From Paraburkholderia lacunae (GTDB taxonomy: Bacteria > Pseudomonadota > Gammaproteobacteria > Burkholderiales > Burkholderiaceae): a stretch of DNA of 64,000 bases. The stretch is from the NCBI RefSeq assembly GCF_003353175.1, contig NZ_QHKS01000013.1, positions 62,001 to 126,000 of the forward strand, written 5' to 3'. Shown in pieces: positions 17,270 through 25,897 of this stretch; positions within the stretch are counted from its first letter, which is position 1, and every line of letters starts with the position of its first letter. The translations under genes were made by a program, and so were the position numbers. The notes under the pieces are model-generated. The model had not been told where the DNA came from. It did not search any database and saw only the letters and a list, made by a program, of their open reading frames with translations.

Positions 17270-17503
17270 TCATCTCATGGTTCCGGACGTGTCCGGTATC
17301 GTGCGATCAAGTGATCGCCATATGCGATTATTCGCTTCCCCAACGAGAACGCGCGAAAAAGTGGTCCCACAGACAACGCACCTGTAGTACTCAACCGCCG
17401 GCATGCCGCAAAGTTCTCCAATGCCGAATTGGGTGAGCCCTCGGGCCGGTTTCACCATTGACGGGACACCGTGAAGGTCCGTACACAATTCACAGGTTGG
17501 CAC
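17270..17503 (-). CDS. Small zinc-ribbon protein
   Basis: A 77-residue frame from GTG 17503 with a good ribosome site (GGGAGAA). Two CxxC pairs, CELC near the start and CVVC in EYYRCVVCGTTFSRV, suggest one zinc ribbon. There is no signal peptide or membrane segment. Family unknown to me. It is convergent with the receiver-domain gene and stands alone otherwise. Confidence 0.55.
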   Translation of the reverse strand: MPTCELCTDLHGVPSMVKPARGLTQFGIGELCGMPAVEYYRCVVCGTTFSRVLVGEANNRIWRSLDRTIPDTSGTMR

Positions 17504-18015
17504 GTTGCGTTCTCCCGTCTCGCTTTTCTGAATCGAGCGTATCACGACGCAGCGCCGTGTGTGCGCCCATCTCGTGGGTTGACTCTTTCCGCCAATCTCA
17601 TGTCCGGTACGACCGCAATGCCAACCTCGTATTTATCTTGATCAGTTTCCTGTCCGGCGTTTGATGGGAAACCGTAGCGGTTCTCGCACCCCATCAAGAT
17701 TCTGCTTGTCTGGAACTCTGTCCGACTGGACTCCTTTTTATTCTCGACTGCAAGTCGTCTATTGCAGGACATGAGTCGTGACTTGTGTCGTGTTCGTATT
17801 TGATGGATTCCGACAAGCAACTGATGCTCAGCCAAATCCAGTCGAACGCGGGGTGGCTGCCCGTTATGAAGCGATTCGCCGCTGAGGCGATAAGTTCGGC
17901 GAGAGCTTTGGCGGCGTGCGTCAATCCAGGAACCGCCTCATTCATGCCGCCAAAGGCTGTCTAACAGGATGAGTCGAACCTCAAGCCTGAGCCTCCGGTT
18001 CAAGTACGGCTCACG
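17504..18015. other. Gene-poor interval
   Basis: Short open frames occur on both strands but none has a convincing start, composition or recognisable motif. I assign nothing here. Confidence 0.4.
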
Positions 18016-18489
18016 TCATCGTGTGCGCATCACACGTGGAAACACAAGCGTCCGGGCGATCTCATGAAGCGTGTCTATTTCGGAGCGCGTCCTCGCGATT
18101 GCCCACAGACCGTAGCGCGGCGTGGGTAGCCGACGGGCGTCACCGGAGAAGAGGGCGACGTGCTGTGCCACTCCGCCTTGCGCGCGGCGAATGGTCCGAT
18201 TCGCACCGACACAATTCCAGCAAAACGGGGCGAGCACGTCAGAGGACCTCACGAGATGGATTACCAAGCCGGCTCCGTCGCCGTCGCGATCGTGGGTAAT
18301 CTCCCACGAAAGGCGGCCGCCAAGCGTCGGCAGGCCCGTGATCCAGCCGCTCACTTCATGTTCGTCGAAGCCCCATAGGCGCAGGCCGACTCGAAACGTC
18401 GCATGCCTGGCGCGCGCGACGTCACCGTGTGGGCGGGAATGCTGACTGACCGCGTGCGTGAGATGCATGGACGTGCTTTCGTGGCGCAT
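18016..18489 (-). CDS. Hypothetical protein downstream of galU
   Basis: A frame of up to 157 residues on the galU strand, starting 81 bases after galU ends; the internal ATG at 18468 is an alternative. It has no signal peptide, shows a CWNC pair and a Leu/Trp-containing core (FRVGLRLWGFDEHEVSGWI). I do not recognise the family. It may be read through from galU. Confidence 0.45.
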   Translation of the reverse strand: MRHESTSMHLTHAVSQHSRPHGDVARARHATFRVGLRLWGFDEHEVSGWITGLPTLGGRLSWEITHDRDGDGAGLVIHLVRSSDVLAPFCWNCVGANRTIRRAQGGVAQHVALFSGDARRLPTPRYGLWAIARTRSEIDTLHEIARTLVFPRVMRTR

Positions 18490-18570
18490 GATGAAGGATG
18501 GTTGGACCGGCGCCCGCCCGCGGATTTGCGAAGCCGCCGCCGGTCATGTGAAAGGGGATGCGGATGGGCG

Positions 18571-19452
18571 TCAGCAAGCGAGATCGAGTGGACGCGTGCG
18601 TAGATACGCATCGAAATCCGCTGCCACTTCCGGGTGCCTCAGCGCGAACTCGACCGTCGCCTTCAGGTAACCGAGCTTGCTGCCGCAGTCGAAACGCGTG
18701 CCGTGGTACTTGTACGCGAGCACCTGTTCGTCGGCGAGCAGCGACTGGATCGCGTCCGTCAGCTGCAGTTCGCCGCCCGCGCCCGGCTTCAGCGCGCGCA
18801 GATGGTCGAAGATGCGCGGCTTCAGCACATAGCGGCCCACCACGCCGAGATTCGACGGCGCGGCTTCCGGCGCCGGCTTTTCGACGATGCCCGACATCTT
18901 GATGATCGAGTCTTCCCACTCCTTGCCATCGACGATGCCGTACGACTTCGTGTCCGTGGCCGGGATCTCTTCGACACCGATCACCGAGCTGTGATAGTGG
19001 TCGAACACCTCGATCATCTGCTGCATGACGGGAGGCTTGCCGTACAGCAGGTCGTCCGCGAGGATCACGGCGAACGGGTTGTCGCCCACCAGTTTTTCGG
19101 CGCACATTACCGCGTGGCCGAGGCCAAGCGCTTCCGGCTGGCGCACATAGAAGCAGTCGACATGGCTCGGCTTGATGCTGCGCACCAGCTCCAGCAGCTT
19201 GGCCTTGCCGCGCGCTTCGAGTTCGGCCTCGATCTCATAGGACTTGTCGAAATGGTCTTCGATCGCGCGCTTGCTGCGCCCGGTGACGAAGATCATTTCC
19301 GTGATGCCCGCTGCCATCGCCTCTTCCACCGCGTATTGAATCAGCGGCTTGTCGACGATCGGCAGCATCTCCTTCGGACTTGCCTTCGTGGCAGGGAGGA
19401 AACGGGTGCCAAGACCTGCTACCGGAAATACCGCCTTGGTAACTTTGAGCAT
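18571..19452 (-). CDS. galU: UTP-glucose-1-phosphate uridylyltransferase
   Basis: Makes UDP-glucose from UTP and glucose-1-phosphate, the precursor for both the first sugar of the EPS repeat and for UDP-glucuronate via Ugd. The 293-residue protein begins with the nucleotidyltransferase motif VAGLGTRFLPATKASPKEML, then KPLIQYAVEEA, FVTGRSKRAIEDHFD, and the VEKP site (SGIVEKPAPE). The ATG at 19452 fits the family N-terminus; longer in-frame starts add unrelated residues. It corresponds in role to the galU-type gene (bceT) of cepacian clusters. It lies 4.9 kb before manC on the opposite strand, with a GlxA-type regulator upstream. Confidence 0.96.
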   Translation of the reverse strand: MLKVTKAVFPVAGLGTRFLPATKASPKEMLPIVDKPLIQYAVEEAMAAGITEMIFVTGRSKRAIEDHFDKSYEIEAELEARGKAKLLELVRSIKPSHVDCFYVRQPEALGLGHAVMCAEKLVGDNPFAVILADDLLYGKPPVMQQMIEVFDHYHSSVIGVEEIPATDTKSYGIVDGKEWEDSIIKMSGIVEKPAPEAAPSNLGVVGRYVLKPRIFDHLRALKPGAGGELQLTDAIQSLLADEQVLAYKYHGTRFDCGSKLGYLKATVEFALRHPEVAADFDAYLRTRPLDLAC

Positions 19453-19900
19453 GAGTTGTTCTGCTATCCGTAATAGCGACACTAAAAAAGTAGCCTGCAC
19501 TCTGAAAGAGGCAGGCCAAAGACCGAGGATGACTAAGCCACGTTTGCGCGGGGCCTGATAGATCATCTTTGGGATGACCAGACACAAGCATAAGAGCGAA
19601 AAACGGCGCATGGCGCGAGGTGGCGGAAGAAGCCCCGTTTTTGTCTAAAGCGAATACGCGTTTGTTTTGCAGGCCTTATGAGCGCAGGGGCAGTGAGCTC
19701 GAATAGGGGCAGACTCGGCTCGACCGTGCGAGTTTGCGATAAATACCGATACATCAAACCGGGCATCGCGGGCCCGGCACAGATTGATGAATGACGCGGC
19801 GAAACCGGCCATGTCGAGACATGGCGGCGCGGCTTGCTCTTCCGCCAGGGAAGAGCGCCGCGTCGATGCGCGCGTGCGGGTCTGGCCGAGCTGCGCGTGC
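19453..19900. other. Interval upstream of galU
   Basis: No gene seen. It must contain the galU promoter (minus strand) and the 3' end of the GlxA-type regulator transcript. Confidence 0.4.
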
Positions 19901-20902
19901 TCAGGCCAGGCAGCTCGGAGGCGCTTCCTTGCGCATCCGGTAGTCGGTAGGTGTCGTCGCCAGATACTTCCTGAACAGCTTGGCCAACTGACCGCCGCTG
20001 CCGATACCGCAGCGCCGCGCGATCTTGTCGACAGGCAAACGCGATTCGACGAGCATCCGGCAGCTCATGTTCAGACGCGCGCGAAGCAGATAGTCGGAGG
20101 GCGTCATGCCGATCTCGCTCTTGAAGCGCCGCAGGAAATTGCGCTCGCTCATCGCAGCGACCTGCGCCGCGTCGTCGATAGAGATAGGACGATCGACATT
20201 GGCTTCCAGCCAGCGCGCCGAGGCCAGGATCTTCTCACTGACTTGGGGCTGGGGCATCAGGTTGTCGGTTATGGACGATCTGAAGGGCGCCTTGGGCTGC
20301 GGCGCGACCGAATTGGCAACCAGCCGCGCCAGTTCCGGTCCTAGGTCCTCTTCGACGATGCGCAGGGCAGTGTGCACGGCGTCCGGCGCTTCGCTCAGTG
20401 GCCGTAGCGAATAAAGGTCGTGCGCTTCGTTGTCGCCATACAGAAGCGGGCAGTAGCGGCTGGGAAGCCCAGCCGCTTCCAGAAGCAGTCGCCCTTCCGA
20501 GATTGGATGAACAATCTCGCTGAACGGATGCCTACGGCGCAGCCAATTGGTGAGACGTTCTTCGCGGCACGCCTGCTGCACCCCCGTGCCTCCTGCGATG
20601 AACAGCAGGTGCGTGTCATTCGTGCCTCGGTGGGACTCGACGCTCTCGGTCCAGACAAACATCCACGACGAACTCGCGATGCGGCCGCCCGAAGCAGAAA
20701 GCAGCGAAACATCATAGAGTGCGCGCCCCGATCGCCGCGATGCGATGAGCGCGTTTGCCTTCTGGAAGATCTCGATGATCGCTGCGACCTTTGGCAGCGT
20801 AAAGCCATTAAACAACGCTATGTCGACGCGAGTCGTCTCGCTCGTTTGCATCGGCACGGCGGTTTGCCACGAGCTGCGCGGCGAAGTATTGACCAGCTCC
20901 AT
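19901..20902 (-). CDS. GlxA family transcriptional regulator (DJ-1/PfpI + AraC), paralog 1
   Basis: A 333-residue regulator with a DJ-1/PfpI-like amidotransferase-fold sensor (VDIALFNGFTLPKVAAIIEI, THLLFIAGGTGVQQA) and a C-terminal AraC domain (MSERNFLRRFKSEIGMTPSD, then LPVDKIARRCGIGSGGQLAK). The start at 20902 follows GGGGAAAAATCA; the 56 extra in-frame codons lack coding character. Close paralogs lie at 53466 and 55507 and a decayed one at 23821. The palindromic core CCAACATGTTGG at 21020-21031 lies 118 bases upstream. It likely controls itself or polysaccharide genes; the ligand is unknown. Confidence 0.92.
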   Translation of the reverse strand: MELVNTSPRSSWQTAVPMQTSETTRVDIALFNGFTLPKVAAIIEIFQKANALIASRRSGRALYDVSLLSASGGRIASSSWMFVWTESVESHRGTNDTHLLFIAGGTGVQQACREERLTNWLRRRHPFSEIVHPISEGRLLLEAAGLPSRYCPLLYGDNEAHDLYSLRPLSEAPDAVHTALRIVEEDLGPELARLVANSVAPQPKAPFRSSITDNLMPQPQVSEKILASARWLEANVDRPISIDDAAQVAAMSERNFLRRFKSEIGMTPSDYLLRARLNMSCRMLVESRLPVDKIARRCGIGSGGQLAKLFRKYLATTPTDYRMRKEAPPSCLA

Positions 20903-21019
20903 TGATTTTTCCCCGGAATGTTTTTGACCTGCAGAGTCCCTTCCCAAGACTCTGTCTTTTTTCTTATTGACGAATACTATCCAAATGATTACGAAGTCAT
21001 TATTGCATGGCCGAATTAA

Positions 21020-21031
21020 CCAACATGTTGG
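21020..21031. promoter_or_regulatory. Palindromic operator core, site 1 (CCAACATGTTGG)
   Basis: A perfect 12-base palindrome 118 bases upstream of the GlxA-type regulator start at 20902. It equals the central 12 bases of the palindrome at 23573-23596 and matches the CCAA-N4-TTGG core of the sites at 53353 and 56612. Confidence 0.6.
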
Positions 21032-22027
21032 CCGTTCAGGACATTGGATCATTAACAAACGCACGGTCACGCTGCGTACTCGCAGCCGGGTTGCTTCACG
21101 CGGTTAGCATGAAGATGTCACTGCTCTGAGAAACTGAGGTTGAGTGTATGGGGCTATTTGAGTTTATTTATATGCGTTTTGATATGTAGCCGGAAATTAT
21201 TGCGATATCGATACCGATTTATTGGTATTGCTTGTGTAATACACAGTAAGAACTACATTTTGCATTAAAGTCGGGCACTCACTGGGCACGATCGCGGAGC
21301 CGGCGGATCGGATGCCGCGCAAGGCATACCTCAGAGCGCAGCATGGGTCCGCTTCCAATCGAACCGGGATTTTTAGGGCAGGGCATGTCCCTGGTTCGTT
21401 TTAACGAGGGTGCCGATATCATACGTGCGCCAGGTTCAGTTCGGCTGCCGTACGGGCCGGTTACAGGCCCGAATCAGGCATGATTTTGCCGAGGTCAGTT
21501 TTACGATCCGCAAACGATTGCGCTCGAGCCTAAATAAGCCGGGAGCGCGGCCGTTAACGCGTCTATGCACAAACAAGACATTCAATCAATCGTTGATGCC
21601 GCCCGCGAAACCGCGGACACCATTGTCGGCGCGCTCGAGTGGAATACGGCCGAAGATGCCAGCGCGATGCACGACGTGATCTTCTGGGACATGATCGCCA
21701 AGCGATTGCCCAACATGAGCATTGCCGATCTGCATAGCGCAAAGTGTTTGCCAGGGCAAGTCTACAAGCGTCCTGGCGTTGACGGGCGCGCCACCGGTAC
21801 CCGGGACCTGGAAATGCGCCGGGCGGAAAAGGGCAATCATTGATACTTCGGGACGAACGCGCATTTCGCGCGTGGACGCGGAGTCGGCGCGGATTCACAT
21901 CGTCATCGGCCCCGCGGCCAACGTTCACGACGTCAAGGCGGTCGACGCCGTGCGGGACGGCGGCCTCACTGTAGACCCGAAGTTCGATTGGTTTGCGATG
22001 CCTGAGAGGGGCAGATTTCGTGGATGT
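21032..22027. other. Gene-poor interval
   Basis: AT-rich at the left (21150-21270). Apart from the doubtful frame at 21565-21843 nothing is recognisable. Confidence 0.4.
21565..21843 (+). CDS. Hypothetical small protein (doubtful)
   Basis: A 92-residue frame with a plausible helical, acidic N-terminal half (IQSIVDAARETADTIVGALE, then MHDVIFWDMIAKRLPNMSIA). The C-terminal part becomes basic and irregular. No ribosome site precedes the ATG. No family recognised; it may be a fragment. Confidence 0.3.
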   Translation: MHKQDIQSIVDAARETADTIVGALEWNTAEDASAMHDVIFWDMIAKRLPNMSIADLHSAKCLPGQVYKRPGVDGRATGTRDLEMRRAEKGNH

Positions 22028-22285
22028 TTACGAAATGAACGCAGACGCGACGAACGACGCGAGGCCGATCGGCACCAACAAGATCGTGCCCAGTCTCATC
22101 CGCATCATCAATTTGGCCCTCGCGGCCTCCCAAGGTCCGCGTGCGCGACGCGGCTGGAACTCGAGGAAGATCAGCCTTCGGAAGTGCCGTCTTCCGACTC
22201 TCAAAGCGGAAAGGAGGCTGAAGCTCAGATAGACCAGAGTCCAAACGAAACAAAATTTGGAAAGAATCGAAAGAAAGATCGCCAT
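22028..22285 (-). CDS. Small two-helix membrane protein
   Basis: An 85-residue frame from the ATG at 22285. Two hydrophobic segments (FLSILSKFCFVWTLVYLSFS near the start and LGTILLVPIGLASFVASAFI at the end) flank a basic cytoplasmic-type loop with many Arg. It follows the RmlC-like gene on the same strand by 148 bases. No family recognised. Confidence 0.45.
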   Translation of the reverse strand: MAIFLSILSKFCFVWTLVYLSFSLLSALRVGRRHFRRLIFLEFQPRRARGPWEAARAKLMMRMRLGTILLVPIGLASFVASAFIS

Positions 22286-22433
22286 ATAGCCGCCCACTTG
22301 ATTTAACAATCTAGACGTGTGGAGACTACAGAGCGATACAGCCACTTTCCTGACAAACTTTTGTCTTTATCCGTCGAGCATCCTTGTGGTCCCCGGGTCT
22401 TCCATTCCCGAATCTTTGCGTCGGCGATGCTGG

Positions 22434-22982
22434 TCAATAAATCTCGGACATGCTGAAGCTCACTCCGGCAGCGTCGTTCCGGGAAACAATCGGTGGTTCG
22501 TCGAGTTCCCATGCAACGCCGATATCAGGATCATTCCAGAGCAAGGTACGCTCATGCTCAGGATGCGAGCGCTCAGTGGTCTTGCAGAGGAGCTCGGCGA
22601 CATCCGACAACACAACCCAACCGTGGGCGAAACCCGGTGGTATCCACAGTTGCTGACAATTGGACGCAGACAACCTCGCGCCGATCCAGCGGCCGAAAGT
22701 CGGTGACCAACGTCGCAGATCAATCGCTGCATAGAAGATCTCACCGACGACGACCCGTACCAGCTTGCCCTGGGGACGCTGGAGCTGGTAATGCATGCCG
22801 CGTAGTACATGGCGAGCCGACACCCAGTGGTGGTCCTGGACGAACGTGTAGCCACGGATAATCTTTTCCTCAAATTCACTCTGGTCGAAGCTTTCGAAGA
22901 ATACTCCGCTTCCATCGCTGGAGATGAGCGGCGCGATCAGCTTGACGTCACGAATCGCTGTATGCATTACCTGAATAGTCAT
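22434..22982 (-). CDS. dTDP-4-dehydrorhamnose 3,5-epimerase-like protein (RmlC family)
   Basis: An RmlC-fold cupin of about 182 residues from the ATG at 22982. Family motifs are present: LRGMHYQLQRPQGKLVRVV with the catalytic His (residue 64), FYAAIDLRRWSPTFGRW, and WIPPGFAHGW. The catalytic Tyr of the usual FLYKTTDYY motif is replaced: the sequence reads LLCKTTERS, with Cys at residue 133. Normal RmlC makes dTDP-4-keto-L-rhamnose; with this change it may be inactive or catalyse a partial or different reaction. No rmlA, rmlB or rmlD is in the window, so it stands alone. It is on the opposite strand to the EPS operon. Confidence 0.85.
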   Translation of the reverse strand: MTIQVMHTAIRDVKLIAPLISSDGSGVFFESFDQSEFEEKIIRGYTFVQDHHWVSARHVLRGMHYQLQRPQGKLVRVVVGEIFYAAIDLRRWSPTFGRWIGARLSASNCQQLWIPPGFAHGWVVLSDVAELLCKTTERSHPEHERTLLWNDPDIGVAWELDEPPIVSRNDAAGVSFSMSEIY

Positions 22983-23820
22983 GGGAAAACGATCGAGATG
23001 AACTTTGCACAATCGAACCCAGCGCTGCGGCAGTGGGAATCGGCTCGAATGCTGGCGGCTTAGTTGTGTGCGTCAGGTACATGCAGAAGAGATATTGCTG
23101 ATCATCGGCTGCGCCTCCCGGGTACCACATGCGGCGCTGCATGAAAATCGCGCCTATGAAGGTCGGTATGTTACGAGGAGGGACTGGGTGATTTCGGCTA
23201 TTTAGTTGGCGTAATCCGCCAATTAATTGTCAATTGCCCAATCTTGTCTAACCCCCGCACCTTATTGATCTAATTGCTCGCCTTGGATTTGACTCGGTAG
23301 TGGCAGATTGCGGACCAAGGCAATTGAGCGGGGTTGACTGTCTCGCGTGTGGGGCGACGGCAAGTAGAAGAGAGTAGTCGCAGAAATGGAATGGTCCATG
23401 GAACAGATCCAGGCATGCGTTGCGCATTCATTCACGCGCCGCAAAGAATCCTTCGACAGTCAGCAAGGCGGCCGCCGTAATTTCGCATCTCTATTGCCCA
23501 TTGTGTAGTAGTGAGACATAAGGCATGAAACACGAGACTGGCTTATTCCGTCGTGTAAGAGGCGAGTGGGCTAAAACGCCAACATGTTGGCGTTTTCCGT
23601 CAGTCACATTACGTCAGATACGACTCTATGTATGATGCACTGCAACCGAAGTCGAGATTTCTTTCTGCGAGATAACACGTCGCTGCATCGCTCGAGAACA
23701 TTTTATGGTGTGCATTTGCCTCGAAAAACTGGAGAAGAGAACAGTGTTCGTTTTGAGGAAAAGAGCCAGGGTGCGCGGGACGGGCGTAGGTGAGTATCCC
23801 GCGGTGATAGTAACGACCAG
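22983..23820. other. Regulatory/degenerate interval before the EPS operon
   Basis: No intact gene. It contains the large palindrome at 23573-23596 and an everted arrangement TTGGCG-N5-CGCCAA at 23206-23222. Much of it may be the decayed N-terminal part of a fourth GlxA-type regulator. Confidence 0.45.
23573..23596. promoter_or_regulatory. Perfect 24-bp palindrome, operator site 2 (CGCCAA-CATG-TTGGCG core)
   Basis: A perfect palindrome with four A residues on the left, CGCCAACATGTTGGCG in the middle and four T residues on the right. It lies upstream of the decayed GlxA-type regulator and about 730 bases upstream of manC. As a hairpin it would end in T residues, so a terminator role is also possible, but its match to three other sites upstream of paralogous regulators favours an operator. 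Confidence 0.65.
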
Positions 23821-24210
23821 GTGAAGAGCGCGTTAGCACTAGTCAGGCGTGACTTCGGCATTGATGTCATGCGCGACATTGCCGAGTGCCAGTCGTTGGC
23901 CACGCTAACAAGCTAGCTTCGCTTCTGTCCGATACAAGCGCTGTAGCGCTAGTCACACGGTATGGGCGATCTGCGAACAGCCCATGTCGCCGCAGCTCAC
24001 GATGAGCGAGCACAATTTTCTGCGTGGCTTCAGGCGCGAAGATCGATGCATGCCGTCTGAGCACGTGTTGCAGTTACATCCGAGGGTGGCCTCGCAACTG
24101 CTCACGGAGACAGATGCGCCAATCGAAAAGATCGCGAGGCGTAACGGCTGGACGGAGGGTGACTTTTTTTATAAATGCTCAGCGCTGACACCGTCTAGTA
24201 CTGAAAACGC
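23821..24210 (+). pseudogene. Decayed GlxA/AraC-type regulator, fourth paralog
   Basis: Two short frames preserve pieces of the GlxA-type regulators elsewhere in the window. VKSALALVRRDFGIDVMRDI matches the end of the DJ-1 domain (compare LQAALSLIGENLGVEVVRQI at 53.9 kb). MSEHNFLRGFRRE followed by LLTETDAPIEKIARRNGW matches the AraC helix-turn-helix. A stop, a shortened linker and altered helix residues show it is no longer functional. It lies directly upstream of manC, where an EPS activator would be expected. Confidence 0.75.
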
Positions 24211-24323
24211 AGTTTCGAACAGGTTGGGATGCGCCGGCATAGCGCGGGACAACGGTAGATTTTGTGGTAGGTGAGTTCAAGCGCTCGTTGCTGATCTCGT
24301 TTGAACTACGAATAGGAGTGCGT

Positions 24324-25850
24324 ATGGACTACAAGTCGGCGGCGGAAATTGATCATGGCAGTGACGATAGCGAAGTCGTCCCGACCGGGCAGGGATTTTC
24401 TGCGGCGCCTGTGCGACTCGTGCCTGTCGTGCTTGCTGGAGGGGCGGGGTCGCGGCTGTGGCCTATGTCGCGCGAGCAATATCCGAAGCAATTGATCGAC
24501 GTTCTGGGCCCGGACTCGCTCCTGCAAGCTACCGTGCAGCGAATGAAGGGTTTTCAAGCCGACCTCGGGGCTGCGAGCTCACCCATTATCGTATGCGGCG
24601 ACGAACATCGTTTCGTTACGGCAGAGCAACTCCGGGCGAGAGGAATCGATGCACGCATTGTGGTCGAGCCGGCGCGGCGCGATACGGCACCGGCGCTGAC
24701 GCTTGCCGCCGCGGCGGCGTGTGCGGACGGTGAAGACGCGATAGTTGTTGTGATGCCGGCGGATCACGCGATTGTGGATGTATCGGCTTTCCAGTTGGCG
24801 ATCGCGCAGGCAGCGCAGCACGCGGAGCGCGGCGCGATTGTGACGCTTGGCGTGCCGCCGACACGGCCCGATAGCGGCTTTGGTTATATCAAGCTTGGCG
24901 TGGCCCTTGCCAGCGGTGCACATCGCATTGAGCGCTTTGTTGAAAAACCCGCGGCCGAATTGGCCGCACAGTATCTCGCATCGGGGCAGTACTGGTGGAA
25001 TAGCGGGATATTTGTCGTGCGTGCGAGCGTGTGGCTTGCCGTGCTCAGGATGATACAACCGGCGATGTATGACGCATGCGTGTCAGCACACGCACAGGGT
25101 GCGAGCGACGGCTTGTTCTTCCGGCCAGGCGCTGACGCCTTCAAGTCTTCTCCGTCGGACTCGATCGACTACGCAGTGATGGAGCGTCTGGGATCGGAGG
25201 AAAAATTCGCAAAAGGTGTGGTGATTCCGCTCGAAGCAGGATGGTCGGATCTCGGTTCGTGGGATGCGGTGTGGGAGGCACTCGACAAGGATGCGGACGG
25301 TAACGCCGGGCGCGGTCGGGTCGTGTTCGAAGGCGCGACGTCGAGCTTTGCGCATTCGGAAGGGCGTCTCGTTGCGTGCGTCGGCGTGACCAATGTCGTC
25401 GTTGTGGAAACCGATGATGCCGTGCTGGTCGCGGACCGTTCGCGTGTGCAGGAAGTCAAGAGTGTGGTCAACCGGATTCGAGCATTGCAAGCGCCTGAGG
25501 CCGATGTGCATCGAAAGGTGCGGCGCCCATGGGGTTACTACGATTCAATCGACCATGGTGAGCGCTTTCAGGTAAAGCGGATCGTCGTGAACCCGGGCGG
25601 GCGTCTGTCGCTGCAATTGCATCATCATCGCGCCGAGCACTGGATCGTGGTAAGCGGCACGGCGCTTGTCACGCGCGGTAGTGAGCAATTCATGCTCAGC
25701 GAGAACCAGTCGACATTCATTCCGCTGGGCGTGACGCATCGTCTGGAGAACCCGGGCAAGCTGCCACTCGAGCTTATTGAAGTGCAGTCCGGATCGTATC
25801 TCGGAGAGGACGACATCGTTCGATTTGATGACACATACGGTCGCGCTTGA
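24324..25850 (+). CDS. manC: Mannose-1-phosphate guanylyltransferase / mannose-6-phosphate isomerase
   Basis: Bifunctional enzyme of 508 residues supplying GDP-mannose. The N-terminal pyrophosphorylase has LAGGAGSRLWPMSREQYPKQ and the active-site FVEKP. The C-terminal cupin isomerase has SLQLHHHRAEHWIVVSG with its metal-binding His/Glu set and ends in DDIVRFDDTYGR. The ATG at 24324 follows AGGAG; the ORF extends upstream without family similarity. It opens the EPS operon, as bceA does in cepacian clusters, and feeds gmd/fcl and any mannosyltransferases. The wcaJ-type gene starts 47 bases after its stop. Confidence 0.96.
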   Translation: MDYKSAAEIDHGSDDSEVVPTGQGFSAAPVRLVPVVLAGGAGSRLWPMSREQYPKQLIDVLGPDSLLQATVQRMKGFQADLGAASSPIIVCGDEHRFVTAEQLRARGIDARIVVEPARRDTAPALTLAAAAACADGEDAIVVVMPADHAIVDVSAFQLAIAQAAQHAERGAIVTLGVPPTRPDSGFGYIKLGVALASGAHRIERFVEKPAAELAAQYLASGQYWWNSGIFVVRASVWLAVLRMIQPAMYDACVSAHAQGASDGLFFRPGADAFKSSPSDSIDYAVMERLGSEEKFAKGVVIPLEAGWSDLGSWDAVWEALDKDADGNAGRGRVVFEGATSSFAHSEGRLVACVGVTNVVVVETDDAVLVADRSRVQEVKSVVNRIRALQAPEADVHRKVRRPWGYYDSIDHGERFQVKRIVVNPGGRLSLQLHHHRAEHWIVVSGTALVTRGSEQFMLSENQSTFIPLGVTHRLENPGKLPLELIEVQSGSYLGEDDIVRFDDTYGRA

Positions 25851-25897
25851 CGCGTCGGCGTGTTACGCAGTCCAACTTCAGGCGGGGGAATCGCGAG

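Noticed and set aside
19784..20905. Long plus-strand frames opposite the GlxA-type regulator and galU
   Set aside because: They are antisense to clear genes, have no start signals and are produced by high GC.
23573..23596. Intrinsic terminator
   Set aside because: The palindrome has only four T residues after the stem and no gene ending just before it; its match to three other regulator-upstream sites favours an operator.
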